A DNA stretch of 64,000 nt, taken from contig CM034239.1 in NCBI GenBank assembly GCA_019916065.1, positions 42,362,663-42,426,662 of the forward strand, read 5' to 3'. The DNA is from Vitellaria paradoxa. Lineage: Eukaryota; Streptophyta; Magnoliopsida; Ericales; Sapotaceae. Below are positions 60,301 through 61,788 of this stretch, piece after piece. Numbering within the stretch: position 1 is the stretch's first letter; each line of letters opens with the position of its first letter. The notes under the pieces are model-generated. The model saw nothing but the letters and a program-made list of their open reading frames with translations. It was not told where the DNA came from and did not search any database. The position numbers and the translations under genes are program-made.

Positions 60301-61460
60301 CAATGCAATTTTTTTTACTTTGCCATGTGACATGAGTTTTGTCGTAATTTGGCATGTGGAGAACTTGTTATCTTGTGGAGGCATCTTTGGGTCTCAAATA
60401 TTATCTGCAGGTTATGGAGATATTTTTATGCCGGTTCCAGTTCCTCCACCTCTTTAGCGGTGTCTATCTGTGTTCGATGTTGAGGATCTCATTTTCCTTT
60501 AACTCTAAAGATGTCTTATCAAGTGGAAAATGCAACATGATAACAGTGCCAAGTTTTCGTTGAGTTCTTCTCAGTCCGGGAGAGTTGATGAGGACATCAT
60601 CTAGATTTTTATTTCCTTTATTATTATTATTATTATTATTTTATTTATTATTATTTCTATTTTTTATTTTTATTTTTATTTTAGGAAGTTTGTTGAGGGT
60701 AGAATTTTTAATTTTCTTGTACTCTTGATTTGATATTATTTTTAGCTATCTTTAGAAGTTTTAGCCTATTTATAGGATTGGATTGTCAGGGTTTTGGGAG
60801 ACTTTTGGAGATTATTGAATAATATTGATGGCTGTGTTTTCCCTCTTTTTCTTCTAATTCTTCTCTATTTTCTTCTTTCTCTTGCTTTCAATTTCTTCTT
60901 TCTTTTACTTTCAATTGTTGTTCCGCATCAATTTGCTTGTTTCTTCACTCTATGTGCAAATGGGTGTGAATAAACTTTTAGGACAATTGGTGACTTAACA
61001 ACTATGAAATCGCCTTTGTTCTTAGAAATGGGCATCATTCATCAAGTATCATCTTAGTCATTAAAATCATGTAAACAAATTAGTAAACAAATGGTATTAG
61101 ATAAACCCATTTTCCCAATATTTGGAGTAGTGCTGCAGACTTCAGAAAATTTCCAATGCTCAAATCACTTTGACAACATCGCATACACTCACTGGAGACC
61201 AACCCCTGAGAGAGAATGGACCACGCGTCTTTGCATGCTAGTGATCTTGTTGCTAAGAAATCTGACAACTCATAAGAGAAAAGGCCTCAACCTTAGTTGT
61301 TGTTGTTGTTATTATTATTATTATTTCTTGTAATTTTATGTGGGATCAATTTTAGTTGTATTGTACTTATGTAATGTATAATATACATTTTTTCAGTTAT
61401 TGGAGAAACAGCAACTTTCTTGGACCCCAACGGGCAGTCTTTTCTTTCAAATGGCGAATG
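4389..61460 (+). CDS. TPC1: TPC1, vacuolar two-pore cation channel (15 exons, partial at both ends)
   Basis: Voltage- and Ca2+-gated cation channel of the vacuolar membrane (SV channel), working as a dimer with two six-helix Shaker-like repeats joined by a cytosolic EF-hand domain. Exons: 4389-4532, 4718-4822, 5582-5677, 8204-8334, 37748-37808, 38024-38190, 42514-42619, 42764-42841, 48590-48651, 53928-54000, 54208-54273, 54400-54543, 56026-56083, 56765-56872, 61397-61460. Every junction is GT-AG, phases match and no in-frame stop occurs over 1463 coding bases. Visible hallmarks are the [14 protein letters not shown] start of the core, the pore-1 filter [23 protein letters not shown] (S6), two EF-hands, and S7-S9 ending in SNGEW. 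Similarity to Arabidopsis TPC1 is continuous. The N-terminal exon is upstream of the window; S10-S12 and pore 2 are downstream. Introns are very large (up to 29.4 kb) and TE-filled. I see no sign of pseudogenisation in the exons present. Confidence 0.97.
4718..4822 (+). CDS. TPC1: TPC1 window exon 2: S1-S2 luminal loop
   Basis: 35 codons, phase 0, acceptor TGTGCAG and donor GTAAAA. Encodes [20 protein letters not shown] and then [15 protein letters not shown], the luminal loop into S2. Confidence 0.96.
4823..5581 (+). other. TPC1 intron, no recognised element
   Basis: AT-rich intron sequence between window exons 2 and 3. I see no coding capacity and no terminal repeats. Confidence 0.6.
5582..5677 (+). 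CDS. TPC1: TPC1 window exon 3: S2
   Basis: 32 codons, phase 0, acceptor CTCATGCAG and donor GTACCT. Encodes [20 protein letters not shown] and then [12 protein letters not shown]: hydrophobic S2 followed by the basic S2-S3 turn. Confidence 0.95.
5798..5936 (+). mobile_element. tRNA-derived SINE with 17-bp TSD
   Basis: The 139-bp body starts TTAGCTCACATGAGGGTGG, which fits a pol III A box, and has CAGTTTGAACCCC about 50 bp later, which fits a B box. It ends in an A-rich tail. The flanks TAATTATAAAGGCTAAA (5781-5797) and TAATAATAAAGGCTAAA (5937-5953) match at 16 of 17 positions, so this is a retroposed insertion in the intron, in sense orientation to TPC1. Confidence 0.8.
6340..6665 (+). mobile_element. 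RTE-type LINE 3' remnant
   Basis: Translation gives [20 protein letters not shown] and then [20 protein letters not shown], the typical end of plant RTE-clade reverse transcriptases (compare [11 protein letters not shown] and [15 protein letters not shown] in the element at 28856-30180). Several in-frame stops. It ends near CAACTAGTTTGGGACTAAGG, which matches the usual RTE 3' end. Confidence 0.65.
6682..6870 (+). mobile_element. Copia 3' end fragment: polypurine tract plus partial LTR
   Basis: CTTGAGGGGGAG followed by TGTTAGAAATAAGG at 6695 is the usual polypurine tract/3' LTR junction of plant copia elements. No coding part or second LTR is present, so the right boundary is approximate. Confidence 0.45.
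7020..7720. other. Intron stretch with possible degenerate LINE tail (minus)
   Basis: Starts with a T tract followed by AATTAGCCACAGAAACTTTA, which resembles the reversed 3' ends of LINEs elsewhere in the window. The rest is AT-rich. The ORFs of 84 and 97 residues here match nothing I recognise and look like chance ORFs. Confidence 0.3.
7718..8100. repeat. Diverged local duplication in the intron
   Basis: About 7718-7880 and 7946-8100 share order and wording: CAAAATGACAT.TCTTCCAT, then TTTCTATTATT, TTGCTTCTTGACT-like and TTTGGTCCTTT blocks. The copies are diverged by substitutions and small indels. The second copy ends in a C tract followed by an A tract shortly before window exon 4. Confidence 0.6.
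8204..8334 (+). CDS. TPC1: TPC1 window exon 4: S3-S4
   Basis: 131 bases, entering in phase 0 and ending after two bases of an Arg codon; donor GTATGG. Encodes S3 ([20 protein letters not shown]) and S4 ([17 protein letters not shown]). S4 of repeat I has few Arg residues, as expected because voltage sensing in this family is mainly in repeat II. Confidence 0.96.
8335..8771 (+). other. TPC1 intron start, no recognised element
   Basis: Ordinary AT-rich sequence between window exon 4 and the first large insertion. No coding capacity seen. Confidence 0.6.
9080..9700 (+). repeat. Chromovirus 5' LTR
   Basis: 621 bp ending GTTGCTGACA. Contains three related sub-repeats built on CAGATTATTAGGRAGTTGTTA (9291-9450). 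The expected first T is G here, so the element starts GG rather than TG. Confidence 0.9.
9724..13960 (+). pseudogene. Chromovirus gag-pol, broken
   Basis: Gag from ATG 9724 ([19 protein letters not shown]) with a retrotrans_gag core and the CCHC knuckle [14 protein letters not shown] near 10580-10620. Protease has [12 protein letters not shown], where the usual second active-site residue (Ser or Thr) is Leu. Stop TAG at 10918. RT runs 10963-12243 with [27 protein letters not shown] and the catalytic [13 protein letters not shown] at 12241 cuts RT from RNase H. Integrase (HHCC finger [21 protein letters not shown], then [11 protein letters not shown]) is split by frameshifts near 12690 and 13180. 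The GPF/Y region ([13 protein letters not shown]) and chromodomain ([17 protein letters not shown]) follow after another shift near 13715. Not functional as it stands. Confidence 0.92.
13961..14587 (+). repeat. Chromovirus 3' LTR
   Basis: 627 bp from TGTTATGCC to GTTGCTGACA. Compared with the left copy it has an extra 6 bp near 14156. The end of the pol ORF reads into this LTR for about 50 codons. Confidence 0.9.
14924..15264 (+). other. TPC1 intron, nothing recognised
   Basis: Spacer between the solo LTR and the next copia. AT-rich, no ORF of note. Confidence 0.6.
15270..15465 (-). repeat. Deleted copia 3' LTR
   Basis: 196 bp; on the + strand it begins AGTTAATAAAT, with CTCTCCCTTTGATATTGTAT inside, shared with the copy at 17640. 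Confidence 0.85.
15480..16931 (-). pseudogene. Copia RT/RNase H remnant
   Basis: Minus-strand translation gives [20 protein letters not shown] and [20 protein letters not shown] (RT start, 16632-16931), then [20 protein letters not shown] (RT end, about 16300) and RNase H remnants toward 15500. Stops and frameshifts throughout. The sequence is closest to the copia at 30960-36281. Confidence 0.8.
17640..17838 (-). repeat. Deleted copia 5' LTR
   Basis: 199 bp; on the + strand it begins AGTTAAGAAAT and ends TCTTAACA. It is clearly diverged from its partner by many substitutions. Confidence 0.85.
17864..18181 (+). repeat. Outer copia 5' LTR
   Basis: 318 bp, TGTTAAGTGTGAAG to CCCCAACA. Contains TATAAAAGG near 17961, a plausible TATA box of the element promoter. 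Confidence 0.9.
18225..20027 (+). pseudogene. Outer copia gag, protease and integrase start
   Basis: Gag starts at ATG 18225 ([18 protein letters not shown]), frameshifts near 18500, and continues with EHLNEFN and a knuckle whose GHLKRDC part is present but preceded by a stop. The protease region has a TGA where Trp is expected (19084) and reads VDSRAS. GAG-pre-integrase [13 protein letters not shown] is near 19490. The integrase core is broken before the nested insertion. Confidence 0.85.
20028..20391 (+). repeat. Inner copia 5' LTR
   Basis: 364 bp, TGTTGGGTCGGTGG to CCTAACA. TATAAATAGATG near 20163 is a good TATA-box candidate. Confidence 0.92.
20425..21513 (+). pseudogene. Inner copia gag-protease
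   Basis: ATG 20425 ([20 protein letters not shown]). UBN2-type gag, Arg/Lys/Ser-rich stretch, zinc knuckle [14 protein letters not shown] (about 21116-21157) and intact protease motif [11 protein letters not shown] (about 21262). The frame is lost near 21490, where the reading passes to the next frame, so the pol part is out of phase. Confidence 0.9.
21519..24299 (+). pseudogene. Inner copia integrase, RT and RNase H
   Basis: GAG-pre-integrase ([23 protein letters not shown]) and integrase core ([26 protein letters not shown]) to TAG at 22122. Integrase end and RT start 22143-23144 ([33 protein letters not shown]) to TAA at 23142. RT end and RNase H 23151-24299 with catalytic [25 protein letters not shown] and [13 protein letters not shown]. 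Both stops look like single Gln-codon changes, so few lesions separate it from an intact ORF, in keeping with the young LTRs. Confidence 0.92.
24385..24747 (+). repeat. Inner copia 3' LTR
   Basis: 363 bp, TGTTGGGTCGGTGG to CCCAATA; the terminal CA has become TA. Confidence 0.92.
24748..26939 (+). pseudogene. Outer copia integrase end, RT and RNase H
   Basis: Resumes exactly where the left part stopped: [19 protein letters not shown] (24757-24830), then RT ([28 protein letters not shown] near 25890) and RNase H ([20 protein letters not shown], 26625-26690). Stops at about 25391, 25626, 25771, 25948 and 26533. Confidence 0.88.
26940..27259 (+). repeat. Outer copia 3' LTR
   Basis: 320 bp, TGTTAAGTGTAAAG to CCCCAACA. 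Confidence 0.9.
27265..28186 (+). other. TPC1 intron, local A/T-rich duplication
   Basis: 27385-27478 and 27627-27716 are diverged copies (TTTATTGGCATRTT, then TTCATGATTTGCC-like). Homopolymer tracts are frequent, including C then A near 27870. No supported gene. Confidence 0.5.
28190..28642. mobile_element. PIF/Harbinger-like MITE, TSD TTA
   Basis: Begins GGCTCCATTTGGTT and ends AACCAAACATACCG, imperfect inverted termini. TTA flanks at 28187-28189 and 28643-28645. The interior is purine-rich with GGAAAAGTGAGA/GGAAGATGAGAGG-like units. It shares terminal style with the MITE at 402-538. Confidence 0.6.
28856..30180 (-). mobile_element. RTE LINE, 5'-truncated, 19-bp TSD
   Basis: Perfect 19-bp duplication TTTTAGCTTGAATTCCTTT at 28837-28855 and 30181-30199. 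The 3' end (left side) is the characteristic run of ACCAAACC units followed by GGTGGGGTCGGCTATATGG in + orientation. 1325 bp survive. Confidence 0.93.
28887..30180 (-). pseudogene. RTE reverse transcriptase C-terminal part
   Basis: Three minus-strand frames in order: 30180-29882 ([51 protein letters not shown]), 29875-29378 ([20 protein letters not shown] and the catalytic FADD in [12 protein letters not shown]) and 29372-28887 ([24 protein letters not shown], ending HIADPT). They are joined by two short breaks near 29878 and 29375. The endonuclease and RT start are lost to 5' truncation. Confidence 0.9.
30282..30788 (-). mobile_element. Second RTE LINE copy, 507 bp, 16-bp TSD
   Basis: Flanks AATGAAGAAATCCTTT (30266-30281) and AATGAAGAAATCATTT (30789-30804) agree at 15 of 16. 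Same 3' tail and coding end as its neighbour ([15 protein letters not shown], [24 protein letters not shown]), but more strongly 5'-truncated. It lies about 80 bp from the other copy in the same orientation, each with its own TSD, so they are independent insertions. Confidence 0.9.
30960..31177 (+). repeat. Copia 5' LTR (TG...CT)
   Basis: 218 bp, TGTTAGAATATAGAAC to TTCTCAACT. TATAAATT near 31109 is a possible TATA box. Confidence 0.9.
31756..32427 (+). pseudogene. Copia gag, broken
   Basis: ATG 31756 ([20 protein letters not shown]), [17 protein letters not shown], then TGA at 31897, probably from a CGA Arg codon. It continues in frame as UBN2-type gag ([20 protein letters not shown]) and leaves frame near 32420. 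Confidence 0.85.
32424..36056 (+). pseudogene. Copia protease, integrase, RT and RNase H
   Basis: Knuckle [14 protein letters not shown], protease [17 protein letters not shown]-pre-integrase ..[14 protein letters not shown], integrase [22 protein letters not shown], stop TAA at 33708. Integrase end 33711-34262. RT start 34556-34966 ([26 protein letters not shown]), stop TAG at 34964. Catalytic YADDIIIYG near 35117; frameshift near 35175. RT end/RNase H 35205-35603 and 35664-36056 ([37 protein letters not shown]), with a TAG at 35601 in place of Trp in DADWAG. Confidence 0.9.
36064..36281 (+). repeat. Copia 3' LTR (TG...CT)
   Basis: 218 bp, same termini as the left LTR; the following AAAGT is the target duplication, which fixes the end at CT. 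Confidence 0.9.
36287..37076 (+). other. TPC1 intron, nothing firm
   Basis: AT-rich sequence. The part up to about 36500 ends CTAGATAACA and may be an old LTR remnant, but no partner was found. No gene supported. Confidence 0.4.
37077..37142. mobile_element. Poly(A)-only retroinsertion between 20-bp repeats
   Basis: GTATGAAGAGGCATATTAC (from 37077) and GTATAAAGAGGCATATTAC (from 37122) flank a run of 21 A (37101-37121). This is the signature of target-primed reverse transcription where nothing but the tail was copied. Confidence 0.75.
37143..37747 (+). other. TPC1 intron, nothing recognised
   Basis: AT-rich stretch leading to the polypyrimidine tract of window exon 5. No TE signature. Confidence 0.6.
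37748..37808 (+). CDS. TPC1: TPC1 window exon 5: S4-S5 linker
   Basis: 61 bases. The first G completes the Arg codon left open by the previous exon 29.4 kb upstream, then 20 codons [20 protein letters not shown]. Acceptor ACCTAG, donor GTTTGT. The phase match supports splicing across the giant intron. Confidence 0.95.
38024..38190 (+). CDS. TPC1: TPC1 window exon 6: S5 and pore loop 1
   Basis: 167 bases. S5 is [18 protein letters not shown]. The luminal acidic pair in MFEDTEQG (equivalent to Arabidopsis E239/D240) is present. The filter TTSNNPDVW matches Arabidopsis. It ends two bases into a Lys codon; donor GTAAGT. Confidence 0.97.
38374..38616 (-). repeat. Non-autonomous element 3' LTR
   Basis: 243 bp; on the + strand TGTTAAGAAAATAAAAAG to ATATTAACA. 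Confidence 0.9.
38828..39401. repeat. 48-bp tandem array, 12 units, with a trimer higher-order repeat
   Basis: Each unit reads CGCGCCTCGAGGTCACAAAA followed by ACGTAGATCACGAGCC and CAAATCTACTAA, with small changes. Ten units are 48 bp and two are 47 bp, exactly filling 574 bp. Unit types alternate as a trimer (CGCACC-type, CAGGCC-type, CGCGCCTTGAGGTCGT-type) repeated three times, about 143 bp per trimer. A degraded half-unit follows to about 39480. On the minus strand the array is open, repeating a 16-residue unit like [16 protein letters not shown]. Confidence 0.95.
39754..40010 (-). repeat. Non-autonomous element 5' LTR
   Basis: 257 bp; same ends as the partner, about 95% identical apart from the 14-bp insertion. 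Confidence 0.9.
40377..40997. repeat. Large inverted repeat, arms about 270-290 bp
   Basis: Left arm 40377-40646 matches the reverse complement of 40708-40997 (shared TTTACTGATTTACCCTTTAA, TGGAGCATAGAA and CAAATCTCTTTAATT), with a spacer of about 60 bp. Arms are roughly 80% identical by eye. The intron RNA could fold into a long hairpin. Confidence 0.8.
41170..41520. repeat. Third copy of the inverted-repeat sequence
   Basis: Same orientation as the left arm at 40377; contains GAGAGCTCTCAAGTAGCAT, TTACTGATTTACCCTTTAAA and the spacer ending CTCCCTAGATCC. A minus-strand ORF of 148 residues overlapping it (41321-40875) is hydrophobic and repeat-derived, and I do not regard it as a gene. Confidence 0.65.
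41531..42513 (+). other. TPC1 intron, nothing firm
   Basis: Low-complexity AT-rich start, then unremarkable intron sequence up to the CCCCAG acceptor of window exon 7. Confidence 0.5.
42514..42619 (+). CDS. TPC1: TPC1 window exon 7: S6
   Basis: 106 bases; one base completes Lys, then 35 codons with [19 protein letters not shown] and [15 protein letters not shown], the pore-lining S6 that runs into the EF-hand domain. Acceptor CCCCAG, donor GTAGAG. Confidence 0.96.
42764..42841 (+). CDS. TPC1: TPC1 window exon 8: EF-hand 1 entering helix
   Basis: 26 codons, phase 0: [20 protein letters not shown] then NLIVND. This is the long post-S6 helix and the first loop residues of EF-hand 1. Loop position 1 is Val (codon GTT), where Arabidopsis has Asp335. 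Donor GTAAGT. Confidence 0.95.
43265..43434. repeat. Tandem duplication, about 85 bp x 2
   Basis: 43265-43348 and 43349-43434 are adjacent copies (AAGGRGATGC at the start, GAATCCACCACTTAAG in the middle, CTAT at the end), about 85% identical. Confidence 0.85.
44109..45543 (-). mobile_element. L1-type LINE, 5'-truncated, 14-bp TSD
   Basis: A perfect 14-bp duplication GGACATAAATTATT lies at 44095-44108 and 45544-45557. The reversed 3' tail is the T-rich start at 44109. The minus strand encodes the last part of an L1 RT and its zf-RVT region. Confidence 0.92.
44613..45563 (-). pseudogene. LINE RT C-terminal and zf-RVT remnant
   Basis: Minus-strand 45563-45213 reads [50 protein letters not shown] and [20 protein letters not shown], the typical L1 C-terminal RT block. 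45050-44613 reads [28 protein letters not shown] and [20 protein letters not shown], the zf-RVT block. A frame break lies near 45060-45200. Confidence 0.85.
45758..46012 (+). mobile_element. L1-type LINE 3' end fragment
   Basis: Reads [20 protein letters not shown], nearly the same as the end of the LINE at 50850-51560 ([20 protein letters not shown]), and finishes with an A-rich tail near 46005. The 5' part is missing. Confidence 0.65.
46130..46200 (+). mobile_element. TRIM fragment (3' end)
   Basis: GCACGTGTGAGGGAG then TATTGAAATTGCTTAATATATATTG matches the polypurine tract and right LTR start of the TRIM at 49461. Confidence 0.45.
46200..47398 (+). other. TPC1 intron, nothing firm
   Basis: About 1.2 kb of AT-rich intron with no coding signal. 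GTTAGATTAAACGG..GAAGCAGATAC-like wording near 46550 may be RTE or LINE debris, too weak to call. Confidence 0.4.
47399..47540 (-). mobile_element. Partial LTR related to the copia at 51740
   Basis: Starts TGTCAAAGAAACAGAGAATG and contains TCCTATATTTACAATATT, as in the LTRs at 50656 and 51740, but lacks the CTCTAACA end. Confidence 0.5.
47720..48052. repeat. Tandem duplication, 170 bp x 2
   Basis: Units 47720-47889 and 47890-48052 both run GTAATGAGTCTTG..ATAG through CAAAATTTTAAGTTTATATT to TAGCATTTTTCTTTAGA; they differ by a few substitutions and one small indel. Confidence 0.9.
48590..48651 (+). CDS. TPC1: TPC1 window exon 9: EF-hand 1 loop and exit helix
   Basis: 62 bases, 20 codons [20 protein letters not shown] plus two bases of Arg. 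It completes the EF-hand 1 loop. It lies 5.7 kb from the previous exon and 5.3 kb from the next. Confidence 0.95.
48700..49370. repeat. AT-rich tandem-like repeats
   Basis: TATCTATTTAAACTAATAAA-type units recur at about 48940, 49025, 49072 and 49200, interleaved with TTCTAAGATGCT. A (GA)n run lies at 48800 and an (AT)n run at 49341-49362. No coding capacity. Confidence 0.6.
49461..49830 (+). mobile_element. TRIM (very short LTR retrotransposon)
   Basis: Left LTR about 49461-49537 (TGTTTAAATAACTTAATGTA to GACGTAATA), PBS-like TGGTAGTAGAGCT at 49538, internal part without ORF ending in a purine-rich GAGGATGAG, right LTR from 49705 (TGTTGAAATAGCTTGATATA). The right LTR holds a 26-bp sequence (TCATTCCCTAACAGCTTAAA plus CTTTTG) three times in tandem, 49736-49813. 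Related fragments are at 46130 and 57540-61000. Confidence 0.65.
49831..50640 (+). other. TPC1 intron, nothing recognised
   Basis: About 0.8 kb of AT-rich intron. The part before 50656 may be leader of the LTR derivative there (CTACGATACCA resembles a reversed PBS). Confidence 0.4.
50656..50847 (-). mobile_element. LTR plus PBS remnant, family of the copia at 51740
   Basis: 192 bp from TGTCAAGAAAAC to CTCTAACA. CTACGATACCA on its left is a mutated reversed primer-binding site, so this is the 5' LTR of a minus-strand element whose body is lost. Confidence 0.6.
50850..51565 (+). mobile_element. L1-type LINE 3' end
   Basis: Reads [12 protein letters not shown] (zf-RVT start), then after frame breaks and a 29-base T run (50991-51019), [20 protein letters not shown] (51280-51340). 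Ends with an A-rich ATTGATAAAAAAGAGAG. Same family as 45758-46012. Confidence 0.65.
51740..51900 (-). repeat. Deleted copia 3' LTR (51.7 kb)
   Basis: 161 bp; shares AAATCAAATCACCTAAATTA with the partner. Confidence 0.8.
51908..53327 (-). pseudogene. Copia protease and integrase/RNase H fusion remnant
   Basis: 53327-52986 (minus) has the protease-like [12 protein letters not shown] and the following linker; the Gly of DSG is Ser. 52381-51908 is one open frame that starts in integrase ([26 protein letters not shown]) and, after an in-frame deletion of all RT, ends in the RNase H tail ([18 protein letters not shown]). Confidence 0.8.
52450..53446. repeat. Two direct copies of an about 100-bp LTR-like repeat
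   Basis: 52450-52547 and 53335-53446 both run CTCAAC.TTAAAACTTAG through GAGGGAAGT to GATGTGGGA.AACTTTTAACA. The right copy is followed by a reversed polypurine tract (GTCCCCTCACACT). They look like ends of another small LTR element inside the copia. Confidence 0.55.
53520..53681 (-). repeat. Deleted copia 5' LTR (53.5 kb)
   Basis: 162 bp, TGTCAGAGAATAGAAATTG to TCTCTAACA. Confidence 0.82.
53928..54000 (+). CDS. TPC1: TPC1 window exon 10: linker and EF-hand 2
   Basis: 73 bases; one base completes Arg, then [24 protein letters not shown]. The first Asp of LDD corresponds to the Arabidopsis activation-site Asp376 and is conserved. Acceptor TATTTAG, donor GTATTT. Confidence 0.95.
54208..54273 (+). 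CDS. TPC1: TPC1 window exon 11: EF-hand 2 end
   Basis: 22 codons, phase 0: [22 protein letters not shown]. It supplies the closing Asp/Glu of the EF-hand 2 loop. Acceptor TTGTAG, donor GTAAGT. Confidence 0.95.
54400..54543 (+). CDS. TPC1: TPC1 window exon 12: inter-repeat linker and S7
   Basis: 48 codons, phase 0. Starts [20 protein letters not shown], then [10 protein letters not shown] and the hydrophobic S7 ([18 protein letters not shown]). Acceptor TTTTACAG, donor GTAGGT. Confidence 0.96.
54544..56025 (+). other. TPC1 intron with microsatellites
   Basis: (GT)n at 54834-54855 followed by (GA)n to 54873. Otherwise AT-rich with no TE or gene recognised. Confidence 0.6.
56026..56083 (+). 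CDS. TPC1: TPC1 window exon 13: S7-S8 luminal loop
   Basis: 58 bases: [19 protein letters not shown] plus one base of Gly. The Asp equivalent to Arabidopsis D454 (the fou2 site) and the next Glu (E456) are present, but the E457 position is Asn. Donor GTAAGG. Confidence 0.94.
56084..56764 (+). other. TPC1 intron, nothing recognised
   Basis: The ORFs of 121 and 160 residues in this area are intron read-through; the 160-residue one merely runs into window exon 14. Confidence 0.6.
56765..56872 (+). CDS. TPC1: TPC1 window exon 14: S8-S9
   Basis: 108 bases. Completes Gly, then [35 protein letters not shown] and one base of Val. Covers S8 and the start of S9, with the conserved NRFDF motif. Acceptor CCGCAG, donor GTAAGC. 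Confidence 0.96.
56873..57539 (+). other. TPC1 intron with (CT)n microsatellite
   Basis: (CT)n at 57366-57394. No gene or TE recognised. Confidence 0.6.
57723..58090 (+). repeat. Pol-less element 5' LTR
   Basis: 368 bp with a (TTA)n run at about 57756-57784. Confidence 0.9.
58250..58480 (+). repeat. CCGG(C/T)GA motif cluster in the element leader
   Basis: About ten CCGGCGA or CCGGTGA heptamers within 230 bp, the most CpG-dense stretch in this part of the window. Irregular spacing, not a clean tandem array. Minus- and plus-strand ORFs across it are products of the repeat. Confidence 0.85.
58935..59458 (+). pseudogene. Ty3-type gag remnant
   Basis: ATG 58935. [20 protein letters not shown], then [24 protein letters not shown] and [11 protein letters not shown] is a retrotrans_gag domain. 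TAG at 59283 breaks it; the match resumes in frame ([20 protein letters not shown]) and shifts frame around 59390 before [20 protein letters not shown] and EVEKSYE. Confidence 0.8.
59459..60457 (+). CDS. 333-codon ORF of unknown function in the LTR element
   Basis: The start given is the first codon used by simple ORF finding; the frame is actually open from the end of gag ([20 protein letters not shown]), so it is probably gag-fused. N-terminal acidic/Ser-rich linker (residues 1-90: [20 protein letters not shown] and similar), then a 240-residue aromatic- and Ser-rich region with acidic patches ([20 protein letters not shown]), Cys residues, and a Pro-rich end ([10 protein letters not shown]). 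No zinc knuckle, DSG protease, YxDD or DDE motif. I do not recognise it. It could be a remnant of an accessory ORF or rapidly evolving gag C-terminus. The long open frame beside a broken gag is odd. Confidence 0.5.
   Translation: MEVEKSYEFESYESMSESKCLIQTIELQRPSPKPSAPIISIDTCDSLIDSPLLTFDYDKSPNSQNVSEVVELVPPSSYIDFVDLFEDIMNNDRQDYIDFIIGDGYFFRGYYLSISRVLLSNFISWEFFESMSKLFFRDIIQLHKSSSLLVYNRNIFAYIEQFLLQVVCGISYGYSIDIIEFSVTYSSLRDSNLASSVASSLVIFSQQCIPTLFDDADIRWKIGLSNNYYKFPTYVTDGNKNFNGCNLMMTYALPTYYPISSCQNLHAENVGPFYILCDSSPNAIFFTLPCDMSFVVIWHVENLLSCGGIFGSQILSAGYGDIFMPVPVPPPL
60586..60930 (+). repeat. Pol-less element 3' LTR
   Basis: 345 bp; shorter TTA tract than the left copy. Confidence 0.9.
61397..61460 (+). 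CDS. TPC1: TPC1 window exon 15: S9-S10 loop
   Basis: 64 bases. Completes Val, then [20 protein letters not shown] plus TG of Trp. The Glu before the open Trp codon matches Arabidopsis E528, a luminal Ca2+ ligand. Donor GTAAGG. The S10 voltage sensor exon is not in the remaining 2.5 kb. Confidence 0.95.
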
Positions 61461-61788
61461 GTAAGGCATTTGAACTTCCAAATCTTGTGCATGCTATGAA
61501 TCTTGTGCATAATCATATTTGCAACTAATTACGTGGACAGTATGAATCTTCTGAATATTTACATTCATAACAATCTTTTCTTTTAACCTTGTCATTTCTA
61601 TAACATATCCTTAGATTCTCTTTTCTTTATTAGACGTTCATGAAATTGGGCAATAGAGACGGTTCATGTTGCTAGTTCAAATTTCACGTCATTATTCTTA
61701 ATAGTGCTAATCAAGGTTTCATTGCAACTTTTGCATCTTACCCATCTAAAAATTTCGCCAGAAAGGATAAGTTGACTTTGCAATTAAG
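61461..61788 (+). other. TPC1 intron start, nothing recognised
   Basis: AT-rich intron between window exon 15 and the copia remnant. Confidence 0.6.

Larger units (their letters stand above)
57723..60930 (+). mobile_element. Pol-less LTR retrotransposon with gag and an unknown ORF
   Basis: LTRs 57723-58090 and 60586-60930 (TGATGAGGACATC to TTCCGCATCA), mostly differing in the (TTA)n tract length and about ten substitutions. TSD GTTTG/ATTTG, 4 of 5. PBS TGGTATCAGAGC at 58094-58105; CCGGGAGAGT before the right LTR. The leader has a cluster of CCGGYGA motifs. A Ty3-type gag is followed by a long ORF of unknown function; no protease, RT or integrase motif is present, so it is non-autonomous. Confidence 0.9.
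57540..61000 (+). mobile_element. TRIM copy split by a larger LTR element
   Basis: The left part (about 57540-57722) has CCTAATAGTTTAAACTTTAG, GGTGAATGAATATGGTATTTGAGCT-type LTR/PBS wording and CATAAATGTTGGGTTCAACT. The right part (60931-61000) ends AAACTTTTAGGACAATTGG and TGACTTAACA. Both match the TRIM at 49461. The element at 57723-60930 inserted into it. Confidence 0.6.
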
